Shown: positions 12,885 to 21,174 of the stretch, one piece after another
Layout: each line of letters starts with the position of its first letter
How positions within the stretch are numbered: position 1 is the first letter of the stretch
From: Acetobacteraceae bacterium
GTDB lineage: Bacteria; Pseudomonadota; Alphaproteobacteria; Zavarziniales; Zavarziniaceae
Reading direction: 5' to 3'
Assembly: GCA_947379865.1 (NCBI GenBank)
Contig: CANCOY010000009.1
Location: 1-49,390 of the forward strand
DNA: 49,390 bases
Translations under genes and position numbers: made by a program
Notes under the pieces: generated by a model
Told to the model about the DNA's origin: nothing
Databases searched by the model: none
The model's input: the letters and a program-made list of their open reading frames with translations, nothing else

Positions 12885-14294
12885 TCAGGGATTTCGGCGG
12901 ATCACCAGGGGAGTTTTGCCAGCGGCGTTACGCTCCAGCGCATCGACGATATGCAGGCTGACTTCCATCGAGGGCGGCAGGCGCGCCCGGGCATTGGCCA
13001 TGAGCTGACGGCGCGCCGCCTCGCCAAAGCCGTTTCCCGGCAGGGCCCGCAGCACGATCTCGGTCGGGGTTTCCTGAATGATCTGGATCTGCAGCAGCCC
13101 AGCCACTTCCCGCGGCAACTGGTTGAGGCCGCACAGGCGGGTGCCATCCTGGGCCAGCACGAACTCGTCATTCCGGCCAGCGATGCCCTGAAAAGGCACA
13201 ATGCCCAGGGCGATTTCCGCAAGGGTGGCCGCATCGGCCCCTGCCGGCACAACCGCCCGGTCGCCCGTATCATAGCGGACAAGGGACATGGCATCGTTCC
13301 AGAAGCCCGTGGCGATGATCCGCACGTGGCGGCAGCCCGCCTCGACCGGATCGTCGTCGCCGGGAATCAGCTCAACCCGGCCATAGGCCGGCACGAAGCG
13401 ATAGGAGCCCTCCTCCACGCCAATCGCCAGACAGACCCGTTCAGCCTGGCCGTAATGGTCAATCACCCGCGCCGAGAGACCCCCGGAAATCTCGTGCCGC
13501 ACCGAGGTAGCCAGGGTCTCGGAAGAGGTCATCACAAGCGGAACAGAGATTGCCCCGGCGCCCGCCAGACGCACAAGGTTAAGCCCCTGGTTCGGATAGG
13601 TGATCAGCACGTCGGGGCGGAACCGGTTAAGCGCCTCCACATACCAGTCGATGGTGTCGCGGCCGAGGTGGGCGGCCGATAGAACCAGGCGACGGCCCCA
13701 ATGGGTCGACATGGCAAATGGTGGGGCGCGGTCCTGTGGTTCCTTGATGACGTCGCCCCTCAGGATCGCCACCCGGGCGCGGGCAAGGTTCAGCCCGCAA
13801 CTGCCCAGCGCATCTCCCAGAAAGGCCTGTTCCGCCGCAACACAGCCCAGTGAACGCCAGAGGTGCAGCGGTATGCCGGTCGTACCGCCAGTGGCCGCCG
13901 GCACCCGCAGGCGCCACGGGCTGACGAACCGCTCGACATCGCCACGCACGGTTTCCTTTTGCAGGATCGGCCAGTCGGCAATGTTGCTGCCAAAGGCCTG
14001 GCCATAGGACGTCCGCCGGGCCCGCTCCAGCGCGCCGTGGGTCAGTTGGTCAACCAGCGCCGGATATTGGGAATACGGGGCCTCGCGGAAGGCCGCAAGC
14101 TGGCGCACCGCACGGTTATGGCCGAGAGGAAAGTAGCGCAAGGGCATGTCGATCAGAGGGGAATTCTTGGCCCGGGCCGCCAGGGCAACCAGCTGTCTGC
14201 GGCCCAGAAAGCCAGTCCCCTCATGGCCCGCGACAGGGCCTTGCTCGGATGGCAAGGGATCCTCGTCCCGGGAATAACGTTCCAAAGGCGCCAT
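12885..14294 (-). CDS. PaaK/CapK-like adenylate-forming enzyme
   Basis: The 469-residue protein resembles the phenylacetate-CoA ligase/CapK branch of the ANL superfamily, which activates a carboxylate as an acyl-adenylate. Visible motifs are the glycine-rich ATP loop AATGGTTGIP, DHYGQAER in the position of the YGxTE motif, RYDTGDRAV, and a C-terminal catalytic-type lysine in AAGKTPLV (Lys460). The N-terminal extension SPLIDMPLRYFPLGHNRAVRQL differs from true PaaK and fits CapK-type orphan ligases, often found with polysaccharide or natural-product genes. No phenylacetate catabolic genes adjoin. The acid substrate and acceptor are unknown. A 7-base-pair hairpin (14316-14343) lies just upstream. 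Confidence 0.82.
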   Translation of the reverse strand: MAPLERYSRDEDPLPSEQGPVAGHEGTGFLGRRQLVALAARAKNSPLIDMPLRYFPLGHNRAVRQLAAFREAPYSQYPALVDQLTHGALERARRTSYGQAFGSNIADWPILQKETVRGDVERFVSPWRLRVPAATGGTTGIPLHLWRSLGCVAAEQAFLGDALGSCGLNLARARVAILRGDVIKEPQDRAPPFAMSTHWGRRLVLSAAHLGRDTIDWYVEALNRFRPDVLITYPNQGLNLVRLAGAGAISVPLVMTSSETLATSVRHEISGGLSARVIDHYGQAERVCLAIGVEEGSYRFVPAYGRVELIPGDDDPVEAGCRHVRIIATGFWNDAMSLVRYDTGDRAVVPAGADAATLAEIALGIVPFQGIAGRNDEFVLAQDGTRLCGLNQLPREVAGLLQIQIIQETPTEIVLRALPGNGFGEAARRQLMANARARLPPSMEVSLHIVDALERNAAGKTPLVIRRNP

Positions 14295-14315
14295 AAGCTG
14301 CTGCTACCCTCAGTG

Positions 14316-14343
14316 CTCCGACAGGTCCACGCAACCGTCGGAG
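14316..14343 (-). other. Hairpin upstream of the PaaK/CapK-like gene
   Basis: CTCCGAC (14316-14322) pairs with GTCGGAG (14337-14343) around a 14-base loop, 22 bases before the ATG. It could end transcription from the upstream DUF1254 gene or fold in the 5-prime leader. There is no uridine run. Confidence 0.3.
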
Positions 14344-14445
14344 AGCTTCCTGCACAGGGTGCACCCTAGACCAGATTCTCCCTTGGGGATCACACACAGT
14401 TGTGGGGGGTGGGGGGATCTTGCAGGGGGCTCAGGGCCCGGCAGT

Positions 14446-15768
14446 TCAGGGGATGAGATCCAGGGCGGGCGGCGACCAGCGCCCATCACGCACCTCGAGC
14501 CGGGGAAGATAGGCCCTGAGGGTGAGTTCAAACCGGGCCGGCGGGGCTGGCAGCCAGTTTGACGCCTCCCCGGCAGGGGCATCATGCTGGATCAGAATAT
14601 CCATGCTGCCGTCCGGGTTTCGCACAAGGCCGGGGCTGCGGTCGCCAAGGGCATATCGCTCAAGCGCATTGGCGTGAAAATAGAGCCGGCCATCTGCCAT
14701 CCGCTCATAGAGCCCTACCGACCAGAAGCCATCCACTGGTGGGCCACCTGCCCCCAGGTGCAGACGATAGCGCCGCCCGCCGTCCAGGGCCTGTCCGGCT
14801 CCATCGGCAGTCGCTCTGTAGTAGACCGCTTCCTCGGCCGGCAAGGCGCCAAAGCCGACCAGGGCAACGCGGGCGCGCAGGGCGTCGTTGTCGCCGGCAT
14901 TGCCAATACCGGCAACAGGAACCGTCCAACCACCCGACATCTCCGGCCCACCCGGATTATCCAGCCGCGCCCGTGCAAGGGGAAGGCCGACGCGCCAGAC
15001 AAGGCGCACCCACCAGGAAAGCTCGGCAAAATGGGCGCCCGGCGCAATACCATAGACCGCCAGGCCAGTGCTGCGCGCTGCCGCAGTGGCCGGCACCGGG
15101 CCGCGCGCCAGCATCTCGCCAACCACGTCCACAAATTCCTCAGGGCCGGGATCAAGCGGGACAGCGTGGCCAAAAGGACGCGCAGCGGTCGGACCCTCCA
15201 GCATGAAGGATGCCTGGGCCGCCCGCGCGGCGGCGAGGTCATCCCGACCCGTGACCAGAACCCTTACCAGCAGCCAAAGATCATTGGTCGTTGCCCGAAT
15301 GACGCGGACGTCCGCCGGGGGGGATCCCCGCCAGTCAGGCCCCGCGATCAATACCCGCCCACCCTGCCCACCACCGTCGCGGCTGCCCAGCACGGCGATG
15401 TTGTCTGTATAGACGTCGATCAGGGCAACGCTGTGATAGCGCGTTGGCAAGGCCGGCAGCGTCAGCAGCACCGGCCCGCCTGACAGGTCTAGCCAGGCCG
15501 CGGAATAGAGCGTGTCGTTGTTGGGGGTCGTAACGGTCCGGTCGGCTGCCCCGGTCAGGTTCGGTCGATGAACAAGATGGTTTGCCGCAACCGCGCCCGG
15601 CGCCCCCGCCGTGCCGATGGCCGCAGCACGCATCCGCGCAAACTCATAAACGGGGAAGCCGTGCAGAAAGGCCCGCCGAAAGGTGTCCCTGGACTGCACA
15701 ACGCCAAACGCCCCCACCGCACCAAGCGCGGCAAGACCGGCAAGCAGCAGGATCAGCAGGCGCCGCAT
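14446..15768 (-). CDS. DUF1254-family exported protein
   Basis: The 440-residue protein begins MRRLLILLLAGLAALGAVGAF, an N-terminal signal or anchor. The DUF1254-like region follows (PVYEFARMRAAAIG, then NLTGAADRTVTTPNNDTLYSAAWLDLS). The C-terminal half has the DUF1214-like pattern (FWSVGLYERMADGRLYFHANALERYALGDR, then GSMDILIQHDAP). The function of these domains is unknown; members are periplasmic and common in soil and water bacteria. ATG 15768 was chosen over an upstream start because it leads directly into the signal sequence. It lies 62 bases after the epimerase gene, with a GC-rich hairpin between. Confidence 0.85.
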   Translation of the reverse strand: MRRLLILLLAGLAALGAVGAFGVVQSRDTFRRAFLHGFPVYEFARMRAAAIGTAGAPGAVAANHLVHRPNLTGAADRTVTTPNNDTLYSAAWLDLSGGPVLLTLPALPTRYHSVALIDVYTDNIAVLGSRDGGGQGGRVLIAGPDWRGSPPADVRVIRATTNDLWLLVRVLVTGRDDLAAARAAQASFMLEGPTAARPFGHAVPLDPGPEEFVDVVGEMLARGPVPATAAARSTGLAVYGIAPGAHFAELSWWVRLVWRVGLPLARARLDNPGGPEMSGGWTVPVAGIGNAGDNDALRARVALVGFGALPAEEAVYYRATADGAGQALDGGRRYRLHLGAGGPPVDGFWSVGLYERMADGRLYFHANALERYALGDRSPGLVRNPDGSMDILIQHDAPAGEASNWLPAPPARFELTLRAYLPRLEVRDGRWSPPALDLIP

Positions 15769-15791
15769 GACCGCCCCCCCGACGCGTTTGC

Positions 15792-15816
15792 GGGACCGGC
15801 CAAGCCGGCCGGCCCC
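15792..15816 (-). terminator. GC-rich hairpin after mce
   Basis: On the minus strand a stem of about 10 base pairs (core CCGGCC/GGCCGG, extended outward by one G-U and three G-C pairs) closes a 5-base loop, about 15 bases past the mce stop. It lacks a uridine tract, so it may be a weak terminator or an mRNA end-stabiliser before the DUF1254 gene. Confidence 0.4.
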
Positions 15817-15830
15817 GCTGGGCAAAAGAC

Positions 15831-16253
15831 TTAGTGGGCGCCCTTGGGGGTTTCCATCAGTTCGACAAGCACGCCGCCCATATCCTTGGGGTGCACGAAG
15901 ATGATGGGGACGCCGTGGGCGCCGATACGCGGCTCGCCGGTGCCAAGCACCGTGGCGCCCTTGGCGCGCATGTCGTCGCGGGCGGCGATGATGTCGGGCA
16001 CTTCGAAGCAGATATGGTGCTGGCCGCCCTGGGGATTCTTGGCCAGGAAACTGTGGATGGGCGACTTCTCACCATAGGGCTCGATCAACTCGATCTGGCT
16101 GTTTGGCGTGTCCACGAAGCACACCCAGACGCCCTGCTCGGGCATGGCGAATTTCTCGCCGATCTTGGTGGCGCCGAGCATGTCGCGATAGACCGCAACC
16201 GCCTTCTCGATCGAGGGGGTGGCGACGCCAATATGGTTGATGCGGCCGATCAT
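15831..16253 (-). CDS. mce: Methylmalonyl-CoA epimerase
   Basis: The 140-residue single-domain protein of the vicinal-oxygen-chelate fold interconverts (2R)- and (2S)-methylmalonyl-CoA in propionyl-CoA breakdown. It starts MIGRINHIGVATPSIEKAV, with a metal-ligand histidine at residue 7. QHHICFEVPDI carries the second histidine and VLVELME the glutamate near the C-terminus. Length and motifs match the family. Start 16253 was chosen because an upstream extension has no conserved sequence. No mutase or propionyl-CoA carboxylase gene is in the window. A FemAB-like gene is divergently transcribed 199 bases away. Confidence 0.93.
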   Translation of the reverse strand: MIGRINHIGVATPSIEKAVAVYRDMLGATKIGEKFAMPEQGVWVCFVDTPNSQIELIEPYGEKSPIHSFLAKNPQGGQHHICFEVPDIIAARDDMRAKGATVLGTGEPRIGAHGVPIIFVHPKDMGGVLVELMETPKGAH

Positions 16254-16452
16254 CTTGTCCTCCAGAAGGCTTGGAACAGGTCTGCGCAGGCCCGCTGGGC
16301 CTGCCATGGCTGTCCGATAGTCTGCCCCGGGCGCGCCGTCAACGCCGGCAACAGGACGGCACCCCTATCTTTGTTGAAGGGACGCCCCCGCCAAGTCGCG
16401 TCAAAGTCCGCCATGGCCAAGCACAGAGCCGGACGGGGGCAGAGCCGCAATC

Positions 16453-17382
16453 ATGGTACAGCAGACGATTTTCCACGAGTCCTGGTGGCTCGACATTGCC
16501 GCGCCAGACGGCTGGGACGTGGCCAGCGTTGTCAGTGGTGGCGAGGTCATGGCGTCCATACCCTGGGTGCGCAGCCGCAGCCTCAACATGCCGGCCATGA
16601 TCACGCCGGCGCTTTGCCGGGTTCTGCATCCGGTTGTTGTGGTCCGGGGCAACAAGAAGGAGTCGGTCAACCGCGCCCTTCTGGGCCTTGTGGGCGATCT
16701 GATCGACTCCCTGCCGGCGGCAGACTTCAGCCAGTTCGTGCTTGGCCCGGACTGGACGGATGCGCTGGCCTGGCAGACCCGGGGGTTTCGCGCCCGACCA
16801 CTGTACACCTATGTCACCCATCCACCCCGGGATGACGCCGCCCTCCTCGACCAGATCAGGGATACCACGCGCCGCGTCATTCGCCGCGCGCGGGAGGCCC
16901 TGACCCTGGAAGATGTTTCAGGCGAGGCCTTTACCGAACTCTACGCCCGCTTCCTGGGCGACGCCCGGCCCTATTTCAGCCTCGACCGGATCGCCCTCCT
17001 TCACGCTGCCACCACTGCCCGCGACCAGGGCCGAGCCATTGTGGCGCGGGATGCCACGGGCCAGGTTCATTCCGCTGTCTTCATGGTCTGGGATGCCCAC
17101 AATCTTTATTACTTCATGACGACCCGCGACCCGGAGCGCGCCCATGCCGGCGCCGTCGCCATGCTGGTGGTAGAGGCCATGGGAGAAGCGGCCAGGCGCG
17201 GTCTCTGCTTTGATTTTGACGGCATCACCACGCCGGAGCGGCTGCGTTTCATGGTGAACTTTGGCGGCACCGTTGCGACCCGCATGATCGTGGAGCGCAC
17301 ATCACCGCTCTACGATGCTGCCTCCGGCATCAGGCGGGTTGCCCGCCGGCTGCGTGGCAAAAGCCTCGTTCTCGCCGACTAG
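16453..17382 (+). CDS. FemAB-like/GNAT-fold acyltransferase
   Basis: The 309-residue protein resembles the FemAB-like GNAT family (two tandem GNAT folds). Its members transfer acyl or aminoacyl groups, for example in peptidoglycan cross-bridges or surface polysaccharides. Features include the N-terminal IFHESWWLDIAAPDGWDV, the middle DTTRRVIRRAREALTLEDV, YARFLGDARPYFSLDRI, and the C-terminal LVVEAMGEAARRGLCFDFDGITTPERLRFMVNFGG in place of the usual FDFxGs motif. No signal peptide or membrane segment is seen, so it is cytoplasmic. It stands alone on the plus strand next to mce. With the CapK-like ligase at 12885 it could belong to an envelope-modification function, but that is speculation. Confidence 0.78.
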   Translation: MVQQTIFHESWWLDIAAPDGWDVASVVSGGEVMASIPWVRSRSLNMPAMITPALCRVLHPVVVVRGNKKESVNRALLGLVGDLIDSLPAADFSQFVLGPDWTDALAWQTRGFRARPLYTYVTHPPRDDAALLDQIRDTTRRVIRRAREALTLEDVSGEAFTELYARFLGDARPYFSLDRIALLHAATTARDQGRAIVARDATGQVHSAVFMVWDAHNLYYFMTTRDPERAHAGAVAMLVVEAMGEAARRGLCFDFDGITTPERLRFMVNFGGTVATRMIVERTSPLYDAASGIRRVARRLRGKSLVLAD

Positions 17383-17488
17383 AACACCCGACACCTGCGC
17401 GCCGCCGTTGACAGGGCCAAAGCCCCGGCCGCACGCTCTTGCCCAACAGATGGACCGCCACAGGCGGCCACCACAGGGGGGAAGCGCC

Positions 17489-18520
17489 ATGGCCTTGAAC
17501 GAAAAGGGTGAACTCGTGGGTGTGAACGAAGCCTGGCTGGCCCAGACGCGGGAAGAGGCCCTTGAGCCGGACCTGCCCATCGTCGATCCGCATCATCATT
17601 TGTGGGATTTCCCGGGCAACCGCTATCTCTTTGACGAGCTGCTGGCCGACATGCGCGCAGGTCATAATGTGGTGGCGACGGTGTTCGTCGAGTGCACCGC
17701 CATGTACCGCGCCGACGGCCCCGACCCCATGCGCCCCGTGGGCGAGACGGAATTCGTCAACGGCGTGGCCGCCCAGTGCTCCAGCGGCCTCTATGGCCCG
17801 ATCCGCGCCTGCGCCGGGATCGTCAGCTATGCCGATCTTCTGATGGGGGCCGCCGTGACACCTGTGCTGGAGGCCCATATCGCCGCCGCCCCGGCGCGCT
17901 TTCGGGGCATCCGCCATGCCGCCGGCCATGATGTGGATCCCGAGATCCGGCCGTCGCACACCAACCCGCCCGCAGACCTCTATCGCAACGCGAAATTCCG
18001 CGAGGGCTTTGCGAAGCTGGCGCCGCTTGGCCTGTCGTTCGACGGCTGGCACTACCATCCCCAGATCGAGGCCTTTACCGATCTGGCCCGCGCCTTTCCC
18101 GGCACCACCATGGTTCTTGACCATTTCGGCGGGCCGCTTGGCATCGGCCGCCACACGGGCAAGCGGGCAGAAATCATGGCCCAGTGGAAGAAGGACATGG
18201 TGGCCCTTGCCGCCTGCCCCAATGTGGTGGTCAAGATCGGCGGCATCAACATGGCGGTGAACGGCTTTGGCTGGCACACACGGCCAGTGCCGCCCACGTC
18301 CGACGAAATCGCGGCGGCCACCCGCGACTGGTACCTGCACGCCATCGACAGCTTTGGCCCCGAGCGCTGCATGTTCGAGAGCAACTTCCCCGTGGACAAG
18401 CTCTCGTGCTCGTACACGGTGCTGTGGAACGCCTTCAAGAAGATTGCAGCTGGCTTCAGTGCGGCCGAGAAACAGGCCCTGTTCCACGACACTGCCGCCC
18501 GGGTCTACCGCCTCGGCTGA
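17489..18520 (+). CDS. Amidohydrolase (TIM-barrel, amidohydrolase-2 family)
   Basis: The 343-residue predicted metal-dependent hydrolase or decarboxylase belongs to the amidohydrolase-2 family (lactonases, ACMS decarboxylase-like enzymes). Metal-binding HHH lies in IVDPHHHLWDFPGN (35-37). Later barrel motifs are FDGWHYHPQIEAF, VLDHFGGPLG and CMFESNFPVDK, where the last aspartate or serine region is usually catalytic. An AGGGGGGAAG ribosome site 4 bases before ATG 17489 fixes the start against a longer open frame from 17315. It is convergent with the PhyH gene, and a perfect 11-base-pair hairpin spans its stop codon. A lactone or cyclic substrate is plausible but unproven. Confidence 0.9.
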   Translation: MALNEKGELVGVNEAWLAQTREEALEPDLPIVDPHHHLWDFPGNRYLFDELLADMRAGHNVVATVFVECTAMYRADGPDPMRPVGETEFVNGVAAQCSSGLYGPIRACAGIVSYADLLMGAAVTPVLEAHIAAAPARFRGIRHAAGHDVDPEIRPSHTNPPADLYRNAKFREGFAKLAPLGLSFDGWHYHPQIEAFTDLARAFPGTTMVLDHFGGPLGIGRHTGKRAEIMAQWKKDMVALAACPNVVVKIGGINMAVNGFGWHTRPVPPTSDEIAAATRDWYLHAIDSFGPERCMFESNFPVDKLSCSYTVLWNAFKKIAAGFSAAEKQALFHDTAARVYRLG

Positions 18521-18529
18521 GGCGGTAGA
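18504..18529. terminator. Bidirectional hairpin overlapping the amidohydrolase stop
   Basis: TCTACCGCCTC (18504-18514) and GAGGCGGTAGA (18519-18529) form a perfect 11-base-pair stem with the tetraloop GGCT. The stop codon at 18518-18520 lies within it. It is 15 bases from the stop of the convergent PhyH gene, so it can serve both transcripts. There is no T run on either side. Confidence 0.65.
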
Positions 18530-18544
18530 GGGGAGCGCAGCCGA

Positions 18545-19351
18545 TCAGGACGCGGCAAGCCTTATGCTGCCGCGTTCCTCTGGGGTGATAACCACGCGGT
18601 CGGCGGCCAGGCGCACATTGGCGGTGGCATCAAGGCCCAGCATCTCGTGCATGCGGGGCGACAGGCCGGCCAGCGTCTCGGCCGAGAGGCAGGCGTTCCA
18701 GTTCATCTGCGGACGCAGGAAATCTGACGAGTAATAGCCAAACAGCAGGGCCCGCTCTTCGTCCTGCGTCACATTGGCACCTGAGGTGTGCCAGACACGG
18801 CCATCCATGATCATGATGGAACCGGCCTCGGCCGCAAAGGGGATCATCTGCTCAAGCGCGTCGGCAGGCACATCGGCCTCGCAGGTAAATTTGTGGCTGC
18901 CGGGCAGGTAGCGGGTGGCGCCGTTCGCCTCGTGCACGTCGTTGAGGCACCAGATCACGTTGAGCGCCCAGGGCTGCATCCACGGCTCTGGCACGACAAT
19001 GCCCTGGTCCGAATGGATCTTCATGGACAGGGCGCCTGGCAGGGCAATGTTCGCCGTGAAATTGGAGACAAGGTAACCCTTCCCCAGCAAGGCCTCCACA
19101 AAGCGGATGGCCAGAGGGTGCTGGACCAGATCGACGAAAATCGGATCCAGATCGATCAGGTTGAAGACCCGGACATTATGCTCGTTGGGGTCAATGCCCA
19201 CATTGCGGGTGGGCGCGCCGCGCCGCTCTGACTCCTGTGCAGCCTGCCAGAGGCGGGCGCGGATCGCATCCGCCTCGGCGCGGCCAAGCACACCCGGAAT
19301 GATGCAGACGCCGTCACGCGCCAGTTCGGCCCTCTTTGCCTCGAAATCCAT
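18545..19351 (-). CDS. Phytanoyl-CoA dioxygenase (PhyH) family protein
   Basis: The 268-residue Fe(II)/2-oxoglutarate-dependent oxygenase hydroxylates an unidentified substrate. The iron triad is His113 and Asp115 in KIHSDQG and His188 in RVWHTSG. An arginine at position 200 (DEERALLFGYY) is in place to bind 2-oxoglutarate. A GVCIIPGVL N-terminus and ATRYLPGSHKF are typical of the family. GGGGGAGA lies before ATG 19351. Its nearest neighbours are the convergent amidohydrolase and a DUF4197 protein. The family covers acyl-CoA, ectoine and natural-product hydroxylases, so the substrate remains open. Confidence 0.88.
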   Translation of the reverse strand: MDFEAKRAELARDGVCIIPGVLGRAEADAIRARLWQAAQESERRGAPTRNVGIDPNEHNVRVFNLIDLDPIFVDLVQHPLAIRFVEALLGKGYLVSNFTANIALPGALSMKIHSDQGIVVPEPWMQPWALNVIWCLNDVHEANGATRYLPGSHKFTCEADVPADALEQMIPFAAEAGSIMIMDGRVWHTSGANVTQDEERALLFGYYSSDFLRPQMNWNACLSAETLAGLSPRMHEMLGLDATANVRLAADRVVITPEERGSIRLAAS

Positions 19352-19442
19352 GGCTGCAGTCTCCCCCTGTCACGGCGTCTGTGCACCGTCTCTTGGCGGC
19401 GAAGGCTAAACGCGCAAAGGCCGCCCGACAATCGACGCAGGC

Positions 19443-20213
19443 CTAGCCAAATACCTTCTTCAGGAGGTCAGTGGTGCGGGCCGCCGGATTGCTGCGAATG
19501 GCGCCTTCTTCCGAGGCGAGATAATGGAACAGGCCATCCAGCCCCTTGCCCACCGTATAGTTGGTGAGGTCAAACCCCTGCACCGCGCCGCCCGCCAAAG
19601 GCACGGCCGCTGCCTGGCTCTGCACCGACTTGAACACGCCCACAGCACCCACATTCGACAGGCTCTTGTCGACCACAGGCAGGAAGGCGGTGGTGAGGTC
19701 GTTTGAGGTGGTGCGGCGGAAATACTGGGTGGCGGAATCCTTGGGGCCGGTGAGGATGCCGCGTGCGTCGGAAATACTCATCTTCGAGATGGCGCCGGTG
19801 AAAATATCGAGGGCCTTGGGCGCCGCCTGTTCGGCTGCGCGGTTCATTTTCAGCATCAGGTCATCAAGCAGGCCGCCTGCGCCCACCGACTTCATCAGGC
19901 CCGCCACCTGCTGCAAGGGCCCGGGCAGCGGGATGCGGATCGCCGGATCCGCGAAATAGCCATCGTTCTTGCCCAACTGCCCCACCACCCGGCGGGATGC
20001 CACGCTCAGCGCCTCCTTGAGGCCGCCACCGATCTCCGACTGGCTGAGCCCGGCGCCACCAGAGGCGCCGCCGCCACTGCCAGTCCCCAGCGCGCCACCC
20101 AGCAGGCCCTTGCCCTGGTCCAGCAACGAGCCCTGAGCCTGGGCGGCAAACGGCACGGAACCAAGCAGGATGGCAAGCGCCGCCCGCCGCGAAAGGGTTA
20201 CCGAAAACAACAT
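19443..20213 (-). CDS. DUF4197-family exported protein
   Basis: The 256-residue protein has an N-terminal signal sequence (LSRRAALAILLGSVPFAAQA, with cleavage likely after AQA). A glycine/serine-rich linker follows, then the DUF4197 region: GGGLKEALSVASRRVVGQLGKNDGYFADPAIRIPLP, then TQYFRRTTSNDLTTAFLPVV, and the C-terminal GKGLDGLFHYLASEEGAIRSNPAARTTDLLKKVFG. The domain is widespread in Gram-negative periplasmic proteins and has no known function. CAGGAG precedes ATG 20213. It is divergent from the SDR gene with 175 bases between them, in which CCGCTTT/AAAGCGG (20270-20295) forms a small dyad. Confidence 0.88.
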   Translation of the reverse strand: MLFSVTLSRRAALAILLGSVPFAAQAQGSLLDQGKGLLGGALGTGSGGGASGGAGLSQSEIGGGLKEALSVASRRVVGQLGKNDGYFADPAIRIPLPGPLQQVAGLMKSVGAGGLLDDLMLKMNRAAEQAAPKALDIFTGAISKMSISDARGILTGPKDSATQYFRRTTSNDLTTAFLPVVDKSLSNVGAVGVFKSVQSQAAAVPLAGGAVQGFDLTNYTVGKGLDGLFHYLASEEGAIRSNPAARTTDLLKKVFG

Positions 20214-20388
20214 GGTCTGCTCCTGTCTGGCCGTAGGAAACGCGCCGTCTCCTTATGCTGGAGAGCCCGCCGCTTTCTTGCAAGGCCCAAAGCGGCCCAG
20301 GGTTCCTGATCCCGCGCCAGTTGCCCGATCGGCCATGGTGGGGCACGGTTGCCGCGTGCCATCGAGGCCGCTGAAGAAGGACGCGTTC

Positions 20389-21135
20389 ATGAAGATCAAG
20401 GGTGCTGTGGCATTGGTAACCGGGGCCAACCGGGGGCTGGGCAAGGCCTATGCGGAAGCCCTGCTTGGCGCAGGTGCGGTGCGCGTCTATGCCGGCGCCC
20501 GCGATCCCTCGGGCATTGCCTCTGGCGACCCCCGCCTTGTGCCCCTGCGCCTCGACGTGACGTCCCCGGATGATGTGGCCGCCGCTGTTGCCACTTGCCC
20601 GGACGTGAACCTGCTGATCAACAATGCGGGTGTCATGCTGATGACCTCCATGCTGCGGCCGGATTCGGAGGCAGCGCTGCGGGCGGAGTTCGAGGTCAAC
20701 GTCATTGGCATGCAGCGCATGATCCGCGCCTTTGCGCCGGGGCTGGCGTCCCATGGCGGCGGCGGCATCATCAACATGCTGTCGGTGGTCAGTTGGTTCA
20801 CGGGGCCGTTCAACTCAACCTATGGCGCCTCCAAGCATGCGGCCCTTGTGGTGTCAGACGCGGCGCGCATCGAATTGGCGAGCCAGGGCACCCGAGTGGT
20901 GGGCGTCTATGCCGGTTTCATCGACACCGACATGGCGGCAGGCGTGAACATGCCCAAGACCTCCCCCCGCCAGGTGGCCGAGGCCAGCCTCGATGGCCTC
21001 GAAAACGGCCTTGACCATGTCCAGGCAGACGACCGCGCGCGCGAAATCTGGCAGGCGACGCGCACCGACCCCGCCGCCCTTGCAGCCAATATCGCCAAGA
21101 TGTGGGCGGCAGGCGGCAAACCCTATTCGGATTGA
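20389..21135 (+). CDS. Short-chain dehydrogenase/reductase
   Basis: The 248-residue classical SDR is an NAD(P)-dependent alcohol dehydrogenase or ketoreductase. The cofactor loop TGANRGLGKAY (11-21), the structural motif NNAG (78-81) and the catalytic Ser132, Tyr145 and Lys149 (LSVVS, then TYGASKH) are all present. The start was chosen at MKIKGAVALVTG, with AAGGA 8 bases upstream, rather than a longer frame from 20170. It converges on the flavin monooxygenase-like gene, and its stop lies inside a 9-base-pair hairpin. The substrate is unknown; the local oxygenases and lactonase make an alcohol or ketone intermediate plausible. Confidence 0.92.
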   Translation: MKIKGAVALVTGANRGLGKAYAEALLGAGAVRVYAGARDPSGIASGDPRLVPLRLDVTSPDDVAAAVATCPDVNLLINNAGVMLMTSMLRPDSEAALRAEFEVNVIGMQRMIRAFAPGLASHGGGGIINMLSVVSWFTGPFNSTYGASKHAALVVSDAARIELASQGTRVVGVYAGFIDTDMAAGVNMPKTSPRQVAEASLDGLENGLDHVQADDRAREIWQATRTDPAALAANIAKMWAAGGKPYSD

Positions 21136-21154
21136 GAGAGGTTTCCCTCTCTCA
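21133..21154. terminator. Bidirectional hairpin at convergent SDR/monooxygenase ends
   Basis: TGAGAGAGG (21133-21141) pairs with CCTCTCTCA (21146-21154) around the loop TTTC, giving 9 perfect pairs. The SDR stop TGA is its first three bases. The right arm is continuous with a 13-base tandem repeat (21149-21174) that holds the opposing gene's stop. Confidence 0.6.
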
Positions 21155-21174
21155 GAACGGGCTCTCAGAACGGG
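21149..21174. repeat. 13-base tandem duplication over the stop of the monooxygenase gene
   Basis: CTCTCAGAACGGG occurs twice without a gap (21149-21161 and 21162-21174). The second copy contains the stop codon (21165-21167, read on minus) and the last codons (Pro-Phe) of the gene ending at 21165. The first copy repeats the same stop just downstream. Confidence 0.9.

Noticed and set aside
12885..14294. True phenylacetate-CoA ligase (paaK)
   Set aside because: The N-terminus differs from PaaK and no paaABCDE or ring-opening genes are present, so only the broader PaaK/CapK family is claimed.
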